Source of the DNA: Cellulosimicrobium funkei
GTDB taxonomy: Bacteria > Actinomycetota > Actinomycetes > Actinomycetales > Cellulomonadaceae
DNA: 64,000 nt
Direction of reading: 5' to 3'
Assembly (NCBI RefSeq): GCF_004519295.1
Contig: NZ_SOZH01000006.1
Location: 186,001-250,000, forward strand
Shown here: piece after piece, positions 25,826-34,421 of the stretch
Layout: each line of letters begins with the position of its first letter
How positions within the stretch are numbered: position 1 is the first letter of the stretch
Translations under genes and position numbers: made by a program
Notes under the pieces: model-generated
Databases searched by the model: none
The model's input: the letters and a program-made list of their open reading frames with translations, nothing else
Told to the model about the DNA's origin: nothing

Positions 25826-25882
25826 GGGTCGGGGCAGCGGGGGCGCAGCCGGGCCGGGATGCGCAGGGCGGCGAGCACGCCG

Positions 25883-25897
25883 TAAGGTGGCGCGGCC
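25883..25897 (+). promoter_or_regulatory. Probable leaderless promoter of DegV gene
   Basis: TAAGGT (25883-25888) is followed by 9 bases and ATG 25898; no Shine-Dalgarno sequence is present. Confidence 0.4.
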
Positions 25898-26779
25898 ATG
25901 ACCGACCACCGCGTGCACGTCGTCACCGACTCCACGGCCTCCCTGCCCGCCGGGCCCGACGAGCGGCTGCGCGCCGTCCCCCTGCACGTGGTCGTCGACG
26001 ACGAGTCGTACCTGGAGGGCGTCGGCCTCACCGCCGAGGACGTCGCGGCGCACCTCCAGGCCGGCCACCGGGTGACCACCTCGCAGCCGACGCCACGGGC
26101 GTTCGGCGAGGCGTATGCCGCGGCAGCTGCCGCGGGCGCACGGGAGATCGTCTCCGTCCACCTCTCGGGGGCGCTGTCGGGCACGGTGCACGCGGCGGCG
26201 CTCGCGGCCGCGGACGCGCCGGTCCCCGTGCGCGTCGTGGACTCGCGGACCGTCGCGATGGGGCTCGGATTCGCCGCGCGCGAGGCCGCGGCGGCAGCGG
26301 CTGCCGGAGCCGGGACGGACGTGGTCGCGCGGCGGGCGATCGAGGTCGCCGACGCGAGCCGTGCCGTCTTCCTCGTCGACTCGCTCGACCACCTGCGCCG
26401 CGGCGGCCGTCTCAGCGCGGCCTCGGCCGCGCTCGGGACGGTGCTCGGTGTCCGCCCGCTGCTGGCGGTGCGTGACGGCAGGATCGACGTCGTGCAGAAG
26501 GTCCGGACCCGGTCCGCCGCCGTCGAGCGGCTCACGACGGTCGCCGTGGAGTCCGCGGGTCGCCGCGCGCGGCCCGCGCTCGCGGTCCACCACGTCGGGG
26601 ACGACGACGGCGCCGACCGGCTCGCCGTGGCGCTCACCGAACGCACCGGTCTTGACGTCGTCGTGACGCCGGTGAGCGCAGTGCTCGGGGCGCACGTCGG
26701 CCCGGGCGTGCTCGCCGTCGTGGTCGCGGACCTTGCCGACCGCGGCTCCGGGGTGGGAGACCTCTCGACGACGACCTGA
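25898..26779 (+). CDS. DegV-family fatty-acid-binding protein
   Basis: A 293-residue cytosolic protein. It starts HRVHVVTDSTASLPAG, with the DegV fatty-acid-binding site motif TDSTA-LP; TSQPTPRAF and IVSVHLSGALSGTVHAA supply the second head-group site (S-x-LSGT), and VDSLDHLRRGGRLSAASA is the family's RRGGR motif. DegV/FakB proteins bind a fatty acid and present it to a FakA kinase in Firmicutes; the actinobacterial partner is not visible here. It is divergent from the HerA-like gene and followed by the competence genes. Confidence 0.92.
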   Translation: MTDHRVHVVTDSTASLPAGPDERLRAVPLHVVVDDESYLEGVGLTAEDVAAHLQAGHRVTTSQPTPRAFGEAYAAAAAAGAREIVSVHLSGALSGTVHAAALAAADAPVPVRVVDSRTVAMGLGFAAREAAAAAAAGAGTDVVARRAIEVADASRAVFLVDSLDHLRRGGRLSAASAALGTVLGVRPLLAVRDGRIDVVQKVRTRSAAVERLTTVAVESAGRRARPALAVHHVGDDDGADRLAVALTERTGLDVVVTPVSAVLGAHVGPGVLAVVVADLADRGSGVGDLSTTT

Positions 26780-26894
26780 CGACCTGAGGTGCTGACGGCG
26801 CGGACCGCAGGTACGTGGCCGTGCACAGCCGGGCATCCCGTCGTCCCCTCCACAGCCCGGCCCGAGGGGCCGGCAGTGCGCGGCGACCCCGCCC

Positions 26895-26907
26895 TAGCGT
26901 CCACGGC
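26895..26907 (+). promoter_or_regulatory. Leaderless promoter of comEA
   Basis: TAGCGT (26895-26900) is followed by CCACGGC and GTG 26908, which favours this GTG over upstream in-frame ATGs. Confidence 0.45.
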
Positions 26908-28224
26908 GTGAGCACACCTCGGCACGAGCCCCGCCAGCACGCCCGCCCCGGCCGCGACCCCGGGAGCGACGGCGCCGTCGTCCGGCAACGCCTGCGGGCG
27001 GTCGCCGGCTCCGGGCGGCCTTCCCTGGCCTGGCACCCGGCGACCGCCGCGCTGCCCCGGGTCGAGCCGCCGGAGACGAGCCCGGTGCGAGGCGAGCGGT
27101 GGTCGTGGGAGCCGCGCGAGGCGGTGGGCGTCCCTGCGCCGGACGTCCCTGCGCCGGACGTCGTCCCGTCCTGGCACCGGCGTCCCGGAGCGTCGAGCGA
27201 CCCCGGGTCGTCGTCCGGCGCCGACGGCTGGCTGCCGTCGCGGCCGGAGCCGGAGGAGCGTGCGCCGTCCGTGCCGTCTCTGCCGTCCCGGCCGTCCGGG
27301 GTGCCGGAGGCTGGCGAGGCCGTCGGTCCCGCCGCCCCCCGGGAGACGGCGCGGTCCGACGACGAGGCGCCCGCCGCCACCGTGGACGGAGAGGCGGACG
27401 GAGAGGTGGATGGCCTGCGGCGGCGCGCGGCGCAGACGGCGGCGAGCGCGTACACGGCAGCGCACGGGCACCCGACGGCGCACTCCGGGTTCGGCGACCT
27501 CGCCGAGGAGGGCGGCAGGCGGTGGGCGCTGCGGCCGCGGACCGCGGTCACCGCGCTCGTCGTGGTGCTGTTCGTCGCGGTCGGCGTCGCCGTGCTGCGG
27601 GCGCCGGCCGGGGGCGTCGAGCCCGTGGCGCGCGTGGACGCCCCCGCCGCGGCAACGGCGGCCGGTGACGGCGCCCCGGCCGGTTCGGACGCGCCGCCCG
27701 CCGCGGCGGGTGGTGCCGCCGCCGACGGCGAGGGGGAGGCCGCTCCCGGTCCTGGCGCAGCAGCGGCGGGGACACCGGACGGGGTCGTCGTGCACGTCGT
27801 CGGGCAGGTGGCGGCGCCGGGCCTGGTGACCGTCGCGACGGACGCCCGCGTCGCCGACGCGCTCGACGCGGCCGGGGGAGCGACGCCCGACGCCGACCTC
27901 GCCGCGCTCAACCTCGCGCGCACCGTGACCGACGGCGAGCAGATCCACGTCCCCCGCCCCGGGGAGGCGGTCGCCGCACCACCGCCCGCCTCCCCGGGGG
28001 CAGCCGCCACCGGTGGCGGGGGCGCGGGTGGGGCGGTCGTCGACCTCAACGCCGCCGACGCCGCCGCCCTCGACACGCTGCCCGGCATCGGTCCCGTGCT
28101 CGCCGAGCGCATCGTCGCGTGGCGCGACGAGAACGGGCCGTTCACCGCGGTCGACGAGCTCGGCGAGGTCAGCGGCATCGGCCCTGCCGTGCTCGAGGAC
28201 GTGCGCGACCTCGTGCGCGTGTGA
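26908..28224 (+). CDS. comEA: ComEA-family DNA-binding competence protein
   Basis: A 438-residue protein much longer than Bacillus ComEA (about 205). Residues 1 to about 205 are a Pro/Arg/Glu-rich cytoplasmic region of low complexity; a single TM follows (AVTALVVVLFVAVGVAVLRAP, about 213-232). An Ala/Gly-rich spacer leads to an SLBB-like domain (GVVVHVVGQVAAPGLVTVAT, ADALDAAGGATPDADL) and then paired helix-hairpin-helix motifs (DLNAADAAALDTLPGIGP, ELGEVSGIGPAVLED). It binds incoming DNA outside the membrane for ComEC. Its stop overlaps the comEC GTG (GTGA). The long cytoplasmic extension is the odd feature. Confidence 0.92.
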   Translation: MSTPRHEPRQHARPGRDPGSDGAVVRQRLRAVAGSGRPSLAWHPATAALPRVEPPETSPVRGERWSWEPREAVGVPAPDVPAPDVVPSWHRRPGASSDPGSSSGADGWLPSRPEPEERAPSVPSLPSRPSGVPEAGEAVGPAAPRETARSDDEAPAATVDGEADGEVDGLRRRAAQTAASAYTAAHGHPTAHSGFGDLAEEGGRRWALRPRTAVTALVVVLFVAVGVAVLRAPAGGVEPVARVDAPAAATAAGDGAPAGSDAPPAAAGGAAADGEGEAAPGPGAAAAGTPDGVVVHVVGQVAAPGLVTVATDARVADALDAAGGATPDADLAALNLARTVTDGEQIHVPRPGEAVAAPPPASPGAAATGGGGAGGAVVDLNAADAAALDTLPGIGPVLAERIVAWRDENGPFTAVDELGEVSGIGPAVLEDVRDLVRV

Positions 28225-30935
28225 CCGACCTCCGGCTCGTCCCCGCGGCGCTCGCGGCCTGGGCCACCGCGTTCGTCGCCGTCGGTGCGTCGGCAGCGGA
28301 CACGCTGCACGCGGCGCGTGCCACGGCCGTCGCGCTGTGCTGCGTGCTCGTCGCCGGCCTCGTCGCCCTGCGTCGCGGGGCGACCTTCCCCGGGCCCGAC
28401 GCGGGCCTCGGCGGGGGCGTCGTGACCGTGCCCTCCGGCCCGGCGACCGGAGCGGGCCCCTGTCGGTCGGGCGGACCGCGGCTCGGCGCACCCGTCCGGC
28501 CACGGGCCGGTCGGCCGGTCGGGCCGCGGGCCGGGTCGTCGGTCGGCGTGCGCGTGCTCGGGCAGGTGGCGCTCGTCCTCGCGTGCGTGGCCGCTGTCCT
28601 CCTCTCGGGCGGGGTCCAGCTCGCCGCGCGGGCTCCGCTCGCCTCGCTGGCCGACGAGCGCGCGACGGCGACCCTCGCCGGGACGGTGCGCTCCGCCGTC
28701 GAGCCGCGGACCGACCCGTGGTCGGGGTCGGCCGACCGGCACGAGGTGCGGGTGGCGGTCGACCAGGTCACCGCACGCGGCGCGACCGTCCCGGCGGCGG
28801 GGCCCGTCGTCGTGTCGGGGCGCGGCGACGGGTGGACCGACCTCGCGTACGGGGCGGCCGTCGTGGTCACCGGCCGGCTCGACGTGCAGGGGGACCGGAC
28901 TTTCCTGCGCACGGACGGCGCGCCACGCGTCGTCGACGACCCCGGGCGGTTCCTCCGGGGCGTGCACGCCATGCGGCAGGGCCTGCTCGACGTGACGGAC
29001 GGGCTCAGCCCGCAGGCTCGCGGGCTCGTGCCGGGGGTGGCCGTGGGAGACACCTCGCGGCTGGACCCCGAGCTCGACGAGGCGATGCGCACCACGTCGC
29101 TGACGCACGTCACGGCCGTGTCCGGCGGCCACTTCGTCATCGTCGTCGCGTGCGTCGCGGCGCTGTGCGTCGTGCTGCGCGCGCCGCGAGCCGTCCGCGT
29201 CGTCGTCACGGGCGCGGCGATGGTCGGGTTCGTCGCGCTGGTCCACCCGGAGCCGAGCGTGCTGCGGGCGGCGGCGATGGGGGTGGTCGGCGTGCTCGGC
29301 ATCGCGCTCGGGCGACCGTCCCGCGCGGTGGCGGCGCTCGGGGCCGCGGTGGTCGTGCTCCTGGTCGTCGACCCGTGGCTGGCGCGGTCGTACGGCTTCG
29401 TCCTCTCCGTCGCTGCGACGGCCGGGCTGGCCCTGCTCACGGCGCCGATCGCCCGCCGGCTGGCACCGTGGTGCGGACGGACCGCTGCGCACGTCCTCGC
29501 CGTCCCGGTGGCAGCGCAGGCGGCGTGCGCCCCGATCGTCGTTCTGCTCGACCCGAGCGTGAGCACGTGGTCCGTCCCGGCGAACCTCCTGGCCGCACCG
29601 GCGCTCGGTCCGGCGACGGTGCTCGGCGTCCTCGCGACGCTCGTCGCGCCGTGGTGGCCCGGTGCCGCGACCGCGCTCGCCTGGACGGCGGGGCTCTTCA
29701 CGGGCTGGATCGCGGGCGTCGCCCAGGTCTTCGCGGCCGCGCCCGGCGCGCGGGTGCCTTGGCCGGGAGGTGTCGGAGGAGCCGCGCTGCTCGCCGCGCT
29801 GACTGCCGTCGGGCTCGCCGTGGTCCTCCGCTCGCGCGCCCTGCAGGACGCGGGGGAGCGCCGCATGCTGCGTCGCGCGACGTCGCCGTCCCTGCGGGTG
29901 CGCCTCGCCGGGGAGTGGCGTCGCGCCACCTGGTCGTCACGCCTCGGCGCCGGGCCGTTCGGACGGGCCGACGGCGCGCACCCCGCCCCCGCTCCGCGGG
30001 CGAGAGCCCGGTCCCGTGCGCGCCTCGCGGCCGTGGTCGTCGTGGTCCTGGCGGTGCCCGTCCTGCTCGTCGTGGTGTTCCGGCCGCTCGGTGTGACCGC
30101 GGGGCCGGTCCCCGCGGACTGGGCGGTCGTGGCGTGCGACGTCGGGCAGGGCGACGCGCTCGTCGTGCGCTCGGGCCCGCGCGCCGCGGTGGTCGTCGAC
30201 GTCGGCCCCGCGGGCCCCGCGGCAGGGTCGTGCCTCGACGACCTCGGGGTCGAGCGGGTCGACCTGCTCGTCCTCAGCCACTTCCACGCGGACCACGTCG
30301 GCGGCCTGGAGGCGGTGCTCCGCGGCCGGGAGGTCGAGCGCGCGCTCGTGAGCCCGACGGCGGAGCCCGCGGCGCAGGCCGAGCGCGTGCTCGGGGACCT
30401 CGCGGACGCGGGCGTCCCGGTACAGGTCGCGCGGCCCGGGGAGACGGTCGCGGCGGGCTCAGTCGGCGCTGCGGGCGCTGGGGGCACCGCGGGCGTTGCG
30501 GGTGCCGGGGGATCCGGCGAGAGTGTCGGCGACGGCGCCTCGTGGGAGGTGCTGCAGGCCGGACCGGGTGACGCGAACGACGCGAGCGTGGCGCTCCTCG
30601 TCCGGGTGGCGGGACTGGACGTCGTCGCGCTGGGCGACCTGGAGGACGCGGGGCAGGCGGCGCTCGCGCGGACCCTGGGCGAGCGGGGCACGGGACCGGT
30701 CGACGTCGTCAAGGTCGCGCACCACGGCTCGGCCACCCAGTCCGACCGGCTCGCGCAGGTCCTGGCACCGACGGTGGCGCTCGTCAGCTCGGGCGAGAAC
30801 ACCTACGGCCACCCCACCGACCGGGCGCTCGACCTTCACCGCGGGGTGGGCGCCACGGTGCTCCGGACCGACGCGTGCGGCACCGTGGCGCTCGTCGTGC
30901 GCGACGACGTCCTCTCCGCCGCGGGATGCGGGTGA
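28221..30935 (+). CDS. comEC: ComEC/Rec2-family DNA-uptake channel
   Basis: A 904-residue membrane protein. After two or three N-terminal TM segments and an OB-like extracellular domain (ATLAGTVRSAVEPRTDPWSG) comes the competence domain with many TM helices, including GLVPGVAVGDTS and TSLTHVTAVSGGHFVIVVA. The C-terminal third is a metallo-beta-lactamase domain with LSHFHADHVGG, CDVGQGDALVV and VKVAHHGSATQSD. ComEC forms the inner-membrane channel for single-stranded DNA, and the MBL domain is proposed to degrade the other strand. The gene is translationally coupled to comEA. Starting GTG 28221. Confidence 0.94.
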   Translation: MTDLRLVPAALAAWATAFVAVGASAADTLHAARATAVALCCVLVAGLVALRRGATFPGPDAGLGGGVVTVPSGPATGAGPCRSGGPRLGAPVRPRAGRPVGPRAGSSVGVRVLGQVALVLACVAAVLLSGGVQLAARAPLASLADERATATLAGTVRSAVEPRTDPWSGSADRHEVRVAVDQVTARGATVPAAGPVVVSGRGDGWTDLAYGAAVVVTGRLDVQGDRTFLRTDGAPRVVDDPGRFLRGVHAMRQGLLDVTDGLSPQARGLVPGVAVGDTSRLDPELDEAMRTTSLTHVTAVSGGHFVIVVACVAALCVVLRAPRAVRVVVTGAAMVGFVALVHPEPSVLRAAAMGVVGVLGIALGRPSRAVAALGAAVVVLLVVDPWLARSYGFVLSVAATAGLALLTAPIARRLAPWCGRTAAHVLAVPVAAQAACAPIVVLLDPSVSTWSVPANLLAAPALGPATVLGVLATLVAPWWPGAATALAWTAGLFTGWIAGVAQVFAAAPGARVPWPGGVGGAALLAALTAVGLAVVLRSRALQDAGERRMLRRATSPSLRVRLAGEWRRATWSSRLGAGPFGRADGAHPAPAPRARARSRARLAAVVVVVLAVPVLLVVVFRPLGVTAGPVPADWAVVACDVGQGDALVVRSGPRAAVVVDVGPAGPAAGSCLDDLGVERVDLLVLSHFHADHVGGLEAVLRGREVERALVSPTAEPAAQAERVLGDLADAGVPVQVARPGETVAAGSVGAAGAGGTAGVAGAGGSGESVGDGASWEVLQAGPGDANDASVALLVRVAGLDVVALGDLEDAGQAALARTLGERGTGPVDVVKVAHHGSATQSDRLAQVLAPTVALVSSGENTYGHPTDRALDLHRGVGATVLRTDACGTVALVVRDDVLSAAGCG

Positions 30936-30959
30936 CCGCGCCCGAGCGTGCCCCCGCAC

Positions 30960-31006
30960 GGGCACCCGGGCACCCGAGCGGCCGAGCACCCGGTGCCCCG
31001 GTGCCC
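30960..31006 (+). terminator. Candidate terminator after comEC
   Basis: Positions 30960-30974 pair with 30992-31006 at 14 of 15 bases (one internal C-C mismatch) with a 17-base loop, starting 24 bases after the comEC stop. The right arm contains the direct repeat CGGTGCCC. Confidence 0.5.
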
Positions 31007-31127
31007 CGGTGGCAGGGCGCCCCTGACGCCCGGGTGTCGTCGGTGCGGCGTCGCCGGAACTCCTGCGAGAGTCGCGGACCGCAGCCTCGGGGCGCGTCGG
31101 CCGGCACCGCCGGTGGGCGGCTCGTGG

Positions 31128-31139
31128 CAGGCTTGGGCC
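31128..31139 (+). promoter_or_regulatory. Possible leaderless promoter of holA
   Basis: CAGGCT (31128-31133) followed by TGGGCC and ATG 31140. The hexamer is weaker than at other genes in the window. Confidence 0.3.
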
Positions 31140-32150
31140 ATGCCCGCGCCGACCCGCACCGCCCGTCCGTCCGCCGGCCCGTCCCTCGCGTGGGACGACG
31201 TCCGGCTCGCGCCCGTGGTGCTCGTCCAGGGGCCCGAGTCGCTCCTCGCGGAGCGTGCCGTCGACGCGATCGTCGACCTGGCGCGCGAGCGCGACCCCGA
31301 GGTCGAGAAGGTGACGATCCAGGCCGCGACGTACCAGGCCGGGATGCTCACGGTGGCGGCGAGCCCGTCGCTGTTCGGCGAGGCGAAGGTGGTCGTCGTC
31401 GAGGGCGCCGAGTCCGCGACGGACGCGCTCGTCGCCGACGTCGTGGACTACGTGCCGGTCGCCGACCCGGCGACGACGGTCGTCGTCGTGCACGGGGGCG
31501 GCGTGCGCGGCAAGCGCATGCTCGACGCGATCAAGGGCAGCGGCGCCCCGGTCGTCGCGGTCGAGGCGATCAAGAAGGACTCCGACAAGGTGGCGTTCGT
31601 CAACGCCGAGTTCCGCAGGGCGCGTCGACGCATCGACGCGTCGGGCGTGCGGGCTCTCGTCGAGGCACTCGGCAACGACCTGCGGGAGCTGGCGGCCGCC
31701 TGCAGCCAGCTCGTCACGGACACCGACGGCACCGTGAGCGAGGCCGTGGTGGACCGGTACTACGGCGGCCGGGTCGAGGCGACCGGGTTCCGGGTCGCGG
31801 ACGCCGCGGTCGCCGGGAACGCGGGGGAGGCCGTGGCGCTCCTGCGGCACGCGCTCGCGACGGGCGCGGACCCGGTGCCGCTCGTCGCGGCCCTGGCGAT
31901 GAAGCTCCGCGCCCTCGCGAAGGTCGGCGCGATGCGTGGCCGTGGCGGGGTGGCGGCCAAGGACCTGGGGCTCGCGCCCTGGCAGGTCGACCGCGCGCGC
32001 CGCGAGCTCGCGGGCTGGACCCCGGAGGGGCTCGCGACCGCGATCAGCGCCGTCGCGCAGGCCGACGCCGAGGTCAAGGGCGCGGGGCGTGACCCGGTGT
32101 TCGCCGTCGAGCGGGCCGTGCTGACGATCGCGCGGGCCCACGGCCGCTGA
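31140..32150 (+). CDS. holA: DNA polymerase III delta subunit
   Basis: A 336-residue clamp-loader subunit. The N-terminal RecA-like fold starts APVVLVQGPESLLAERAVDAIV, where the P-loop of true ATPases is degenerate, as expected for delta. Further signatures are SLFGEAKVVVVEGAE, PATTVVVVHGGGVRGKRMLD and, in the C-terminal collar, ALGNDLRELAAACSQLVTD and ALAMKLRALAKV. It opens the beta sliding clamp during replication. Length is normal. It follows comEC on the same strand, the usual actinobacterial order, and converges with rpsT. Confidence 0.93.
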   Translation: MPAPTRTARPSAGPSLAWDDVRLAPVVLVQGPESLLAERAVDAIVDLARERDPEVEKVTIQAATYQAGMLTVAASPSLFGEAKVVVVEGAESATDALVADVVDYVPVADPATTVVVVHGGGVRGKRMLDAIKGSGAPVVAVEAIKKDSDKVAFVNAEFRRARRRIDASGVRALVEALGNDLRELAAACSQLVTDTDGTVSEAVVDRYYGGRVEATGFRVADAAVAGNAGEAVALLRHALATGADPVPLVAALAMKLRALAKVGAMRGRGGVAAKDLGLAPWQVDRARRELAGWTPEGLATAISAVAQADAEVKGAGRDPVFAVERAVLTIARAHGR

Positions 32151-32282
32151 CCAGGCAGCCGCCCGCCCGGGCCCCGGGCTCGGGGTCCGGGCTCGGCACG
32201 GCGTCGACGGCGGCGGGCTCCGACCGGGCACCCGGCCCGGCGCGGCGCCGACGGCCAAGACCGGTCGCCCGACACCGGACGC

Positions 32283-32320
32283 ACGAGAGGCGCCGACCCG
32301 TGCGGGTCGGCGCCCCTCGT
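32283..32320. terminator. Bidirectional terminator between holA and rpsT
   Basis: A stem pairs 32283-32299 with 32304-32320 with one A-C mismatch (A32288/C32315) and a GTGC loop; the inner GGCGCCGACCC/GGGTCGGCGCC is perfect. It lies between convergent genes and has no T tract on either side. Confidence 0.8.
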
Positions 32321-32382
32321 GGGAAACCTGTGCGAGCGTCGCGACGATCAGCGTGTCACGACACCGCGGGCGAACCGTGCGC

Positions 32383-32643
32383 TCAGAGAGCGTTGACGGA
32401 CTTCGCGATGGCCGACTTGCGGTTCGCGGCCTGGTTCGCGTGGATGACGCCCTTCGAGACGGCCTTGTCGAGCTTGCGCGACGCCGCCTGGAGCGCGGTG
32501 GTCGCCGCCTCCTTGTCGCCCGCGGCGACGGCCTCGCGCACGCGGCGCACGTACGTCTTGAGCTCGGACTTGACTGCCTTGTTGCGCAGACGAGCCTTCT
32601 CGTTCGTGCGGATGCGCTTGATCTGGGACTTGATGTTGGCCAC
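32383..32643 (-). CDS. rpsT: 30S ribosomal protein S20 (bS20)
   Basis: An 86-residue, Lys/Arg/Ala-rich protein starting [20 protein letters not shown] and ending [10 protein letters not shown], the classic three-helix S20 that binds the 5' domain of 16S rRNA early in assembly. Length and sequence are canonical. The gene lies between holA and lepA as in many actinobacteria. Its upstream region of 250 bases includes a candidate folded leader (32702-32748) and a possible -10 TAGTCT near 32790. Confidence 0.97.
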   Translation of the reverse strand: MANIKSQIKRIRTNEKARLRNKAVKSELKTYVRRVREAVAAGDKEAATTALQAASRKLDKAVSKGVIHANQAANRKSAIAKSVNAL

Positions 32644-32701
32644 GTGTGGACTTTCTGGTTCTGTTCGCCGGAGCGAGCGGATAGGTCGTAGAGGGCGACT
32701 C

Positions 32702-32748
32702 CAGCTCCGGGACTGGGGTGGGGAACCCGTGGAGAGGTGCTGGAGCTG
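32702..32748 (-). promoter_or_regulatory. Long-range stem in rpsT leader region
   Basis: CAGCTCC (32702-32708) and GGAGCTG (32742-32748) can pair across a G-rich loop, about 60-105 bases upstream of the rpsT start. S20 synthesis is known to be self-limited in Escherichia coli, but no protein-binding mimic was recognised here, so function is speculative. Confidence 0.25.
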
Positions 32749-32893
32749 TGCCCGCCGACCTGGGCGGACACGCAGCCATCAAGACTACCAGCGGTCCGGT
32801 CGTGACCCTAATCGTCGCGCGCGGCCGGAGCGCGGGCGTCGTGCGGCCCCGCCCGAGGCGTCGAGGCCGGCGCGAGGAGCGGGGACCACCGCC

Positions 32894-33583
32894 TCAGCGG
32901 TGCCGCGAGATCCCCTCGACCACGCGGTCGAAGACGTCGCGCCCGACGACGGCACCCTCGCGGCGCACCGCGGCCGGGTCGACGCGCACCACGCGGTCCA
33001 GCCGGACCTCGCTGTCGCGTCCCTTCGCGTCCCACGGGCCCGACCCGATGTCGAGCCAGTACCGCCCCCAGCGCGCCTCGTCCCGGGCGTCGCGCGAGTG
33101 GTCCTTGCTCGTGAGCATCACGCCGAGGAGCCACGCGCCGTCCGACCCGACGAGCAGCACGGGCCGATCCTTGCCCTGCGAGTGGTCCTCCTCGAGCGGG
33201 ACCCACGTCCAGACGATCTCGCCGGGGTCCGGGTCGCCGTCGGGCCGCGGCGCGTACTGCGCACGCACCGCCCCTTCGAAGTCGCCCGGGTAAGCCCCGG
33301 CGGCGGCGCCCCGACCGCCCGTCGTCCCGGCCGGGACCGGTCGCCCGCCCGCCGCGGGGCGGGGTCGAGGACCGGGTGCAGCACCGGGACGCGGGCCGGG
33401 CCGCGGCGACGGCGTGCGGTCGGCGGGGCCGCGGCCCGACGGCGTCCGCTCGCGCCCCGGGGCCCGCGTCGCCGCGGTGCGCTGGCTCGCGCCGCCTTGC
33501 CCCGCGCCCTGCGAGCGCGTGAGCCCGGAGACCACGGCGCGCGCCGCGTCGGTCAGAAGTCCCAGCCATCGGTTGCGTGCCAC
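32894..33583 (-). CDS. PemK/MazF-family protein with disordered N-terminus
   Basis: A 229-residue protein. Residues 1-20 form a short hydrophobic start (ARNRWLGLLTDAARAVVSGL), and about 22-100 are a Pro/Arg/Gly-rich low-complexity segment. The C-terminal part is the PemK/MazF fold: GEIVWTWVPLEEDHSQGKDRPVLLVG, LLGVMLTSKDHS and EVRLDRVVRVDPAAVRREGAVVGRDVFDRVV (partial). No antitoxin gene is adjacent, so it is not obviously a toxin; such orphan PemK-like proteins are common in actinobacteria and uncharacterised. The GTG at 33583 follows TAGGGT plus 6 bases. Confidence 0.8.
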   Translation of the reverse strand: MARNRWLGLLTDAARAVVSGLTRSQGAGQGGASQRTAATRAPGRERTPSGRGPADRTPSPRPGPRPGAAPGPRPRPAAGGRPVPAGTTGGRGAAAGAYPGDFEGAVRAQYAPRPDGDPDPGEIVWTWVPLEEDHSQGKDRPVLLVGSDGAWLLGVMLTSKDHSRDARDEARWGRYWLDIGSGPWDAKGRDSEVRLDRVVRVDPAAVRREGAVVGRDVFDRVVEGISRHR

Positions 33584-33595
33584 GCGCGCACCCTA
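33584..33595 (-). promoter_or_regulatory. Leaderless promoter of PemK-like gene
   Basis: Minus-strand TAGGGT (33590-33595), then GCGCGC, then GTG at 33583. Confidence 0.45.
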
Positions 33596-33637
33596 CCGGG
33601 CGGACGCGCGTCCGCCCGGCTGCCAGAACGGTGCACG

Positions 33638-34216
33638 TCACCCGGCCAGGACGGCGTCCACCTCGCGCAGGAAGTCGTCGAGGTCGCCGGGGTCGCGCGA
33701 CGTGACGAGCGTGTACCCCTCGTCGTCGCGCACGACGGACCGGTCGACCCAGGCGCCGCCCGCGTTGAGCACGTCCGTCTCGAGCGACGCGTAGCTCGTG
33801 AGGGTCTTGCCCTCGACGGCGGCCGCCTCGACGAGCGCCCACGGGCCGTGGCAGATCGCCGCGACCGGCTTGCCGGCGGCGGTGAACGCGCGCACGAGAC
33901 TCACGGCGTCGTCCTGGAGGCGCAGCGCGTCGGCGTTGATCGTCCCGCCCGGCACGAGCAGCAGGTCGTACCCGGCGGGGTCGGCGTCGGCGAGCGTGAG
34001 GTTCGGGGTCACGGTGCGGCCGGGGTCCTTGTCTCCCACGAGGGTCTGCACGTCGTCGGCGGACGTGGCCGCGACGTCGACCTCCACCCCCTCGCCGCGC
34101 AGGTGCTCGAGCGGGACCACGAGCTCGTCCTGCTCGACGCCGTAGTTGGTCACGATCGCGAGCACGCGGCGACCGCCGGTGCGGTCGGAGGTGCGGTGCT
34201 CGGTGTCCTGGGCCAT
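33638..34216 (-). CDS. DJ-1/PfpI-family protein (protease/glyoxalase III-like)
   Basis: A 192-residue cytosolic protein of the type-1 glutamine-amidotransferase-like fold. The nucleophile elbow is [10 protein letters not shown] with Cys122; the conserved Glu is in [19 protein letters not shown] (about residue 29), and the family motif YDLLLVPGG is present. PfpI/YhbO/DJ-1 proteins have been described as proteases, glyoxalases or deglycases acting in stress. The ATG at 34216 has a GAGAGGAA ribosome-binding site. It is divergent from lepA. Confidence 0.92.
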   Translation of the reverse strand: MAQDTEHRTSDRTGGRRVLAIVTNYGVEQDELVVPLEHLRGEGVEVDVAATSADDVQTLVGDKDPGRTVTPNLTLADADPAGYDLLLVPGGTINADALRLQDDAVSLVRAFTAAGKPVAAICHGPWALVEAAAVEGKTLTSYASLETDVLNAGGAWVDRSVVRDDEGYTLVTSRDPGDLDDFLREVDAVLAG

Positions 34217-34421
34217 GGGCGTTCCTCTCGTCGCCGGTCGGCCCGGTGCGGCCGGCCGGTCCTCCACGCTAGGTCGGCTCGCGGTGCCCCGCAGGGCGGG
34301 CGGGTGCCCGACGCCGGACGTGGGACAATGGTCGTTCCCGCCCGCCCGAGAGCGACCGTCGGCGCGCCGCCCCCGAGCGCGCGGCCCCGACCCGCACGCC
34401 ACTCCCAGGAGCGCACCCGCG

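Noticed and set aside
32702-32748. rpsT leader stem considered as a riboswitch
   Set aside because: No conserved aptamer consensus recognised; only a single 7-bp long-range stem, so kept as a low-confidence note.
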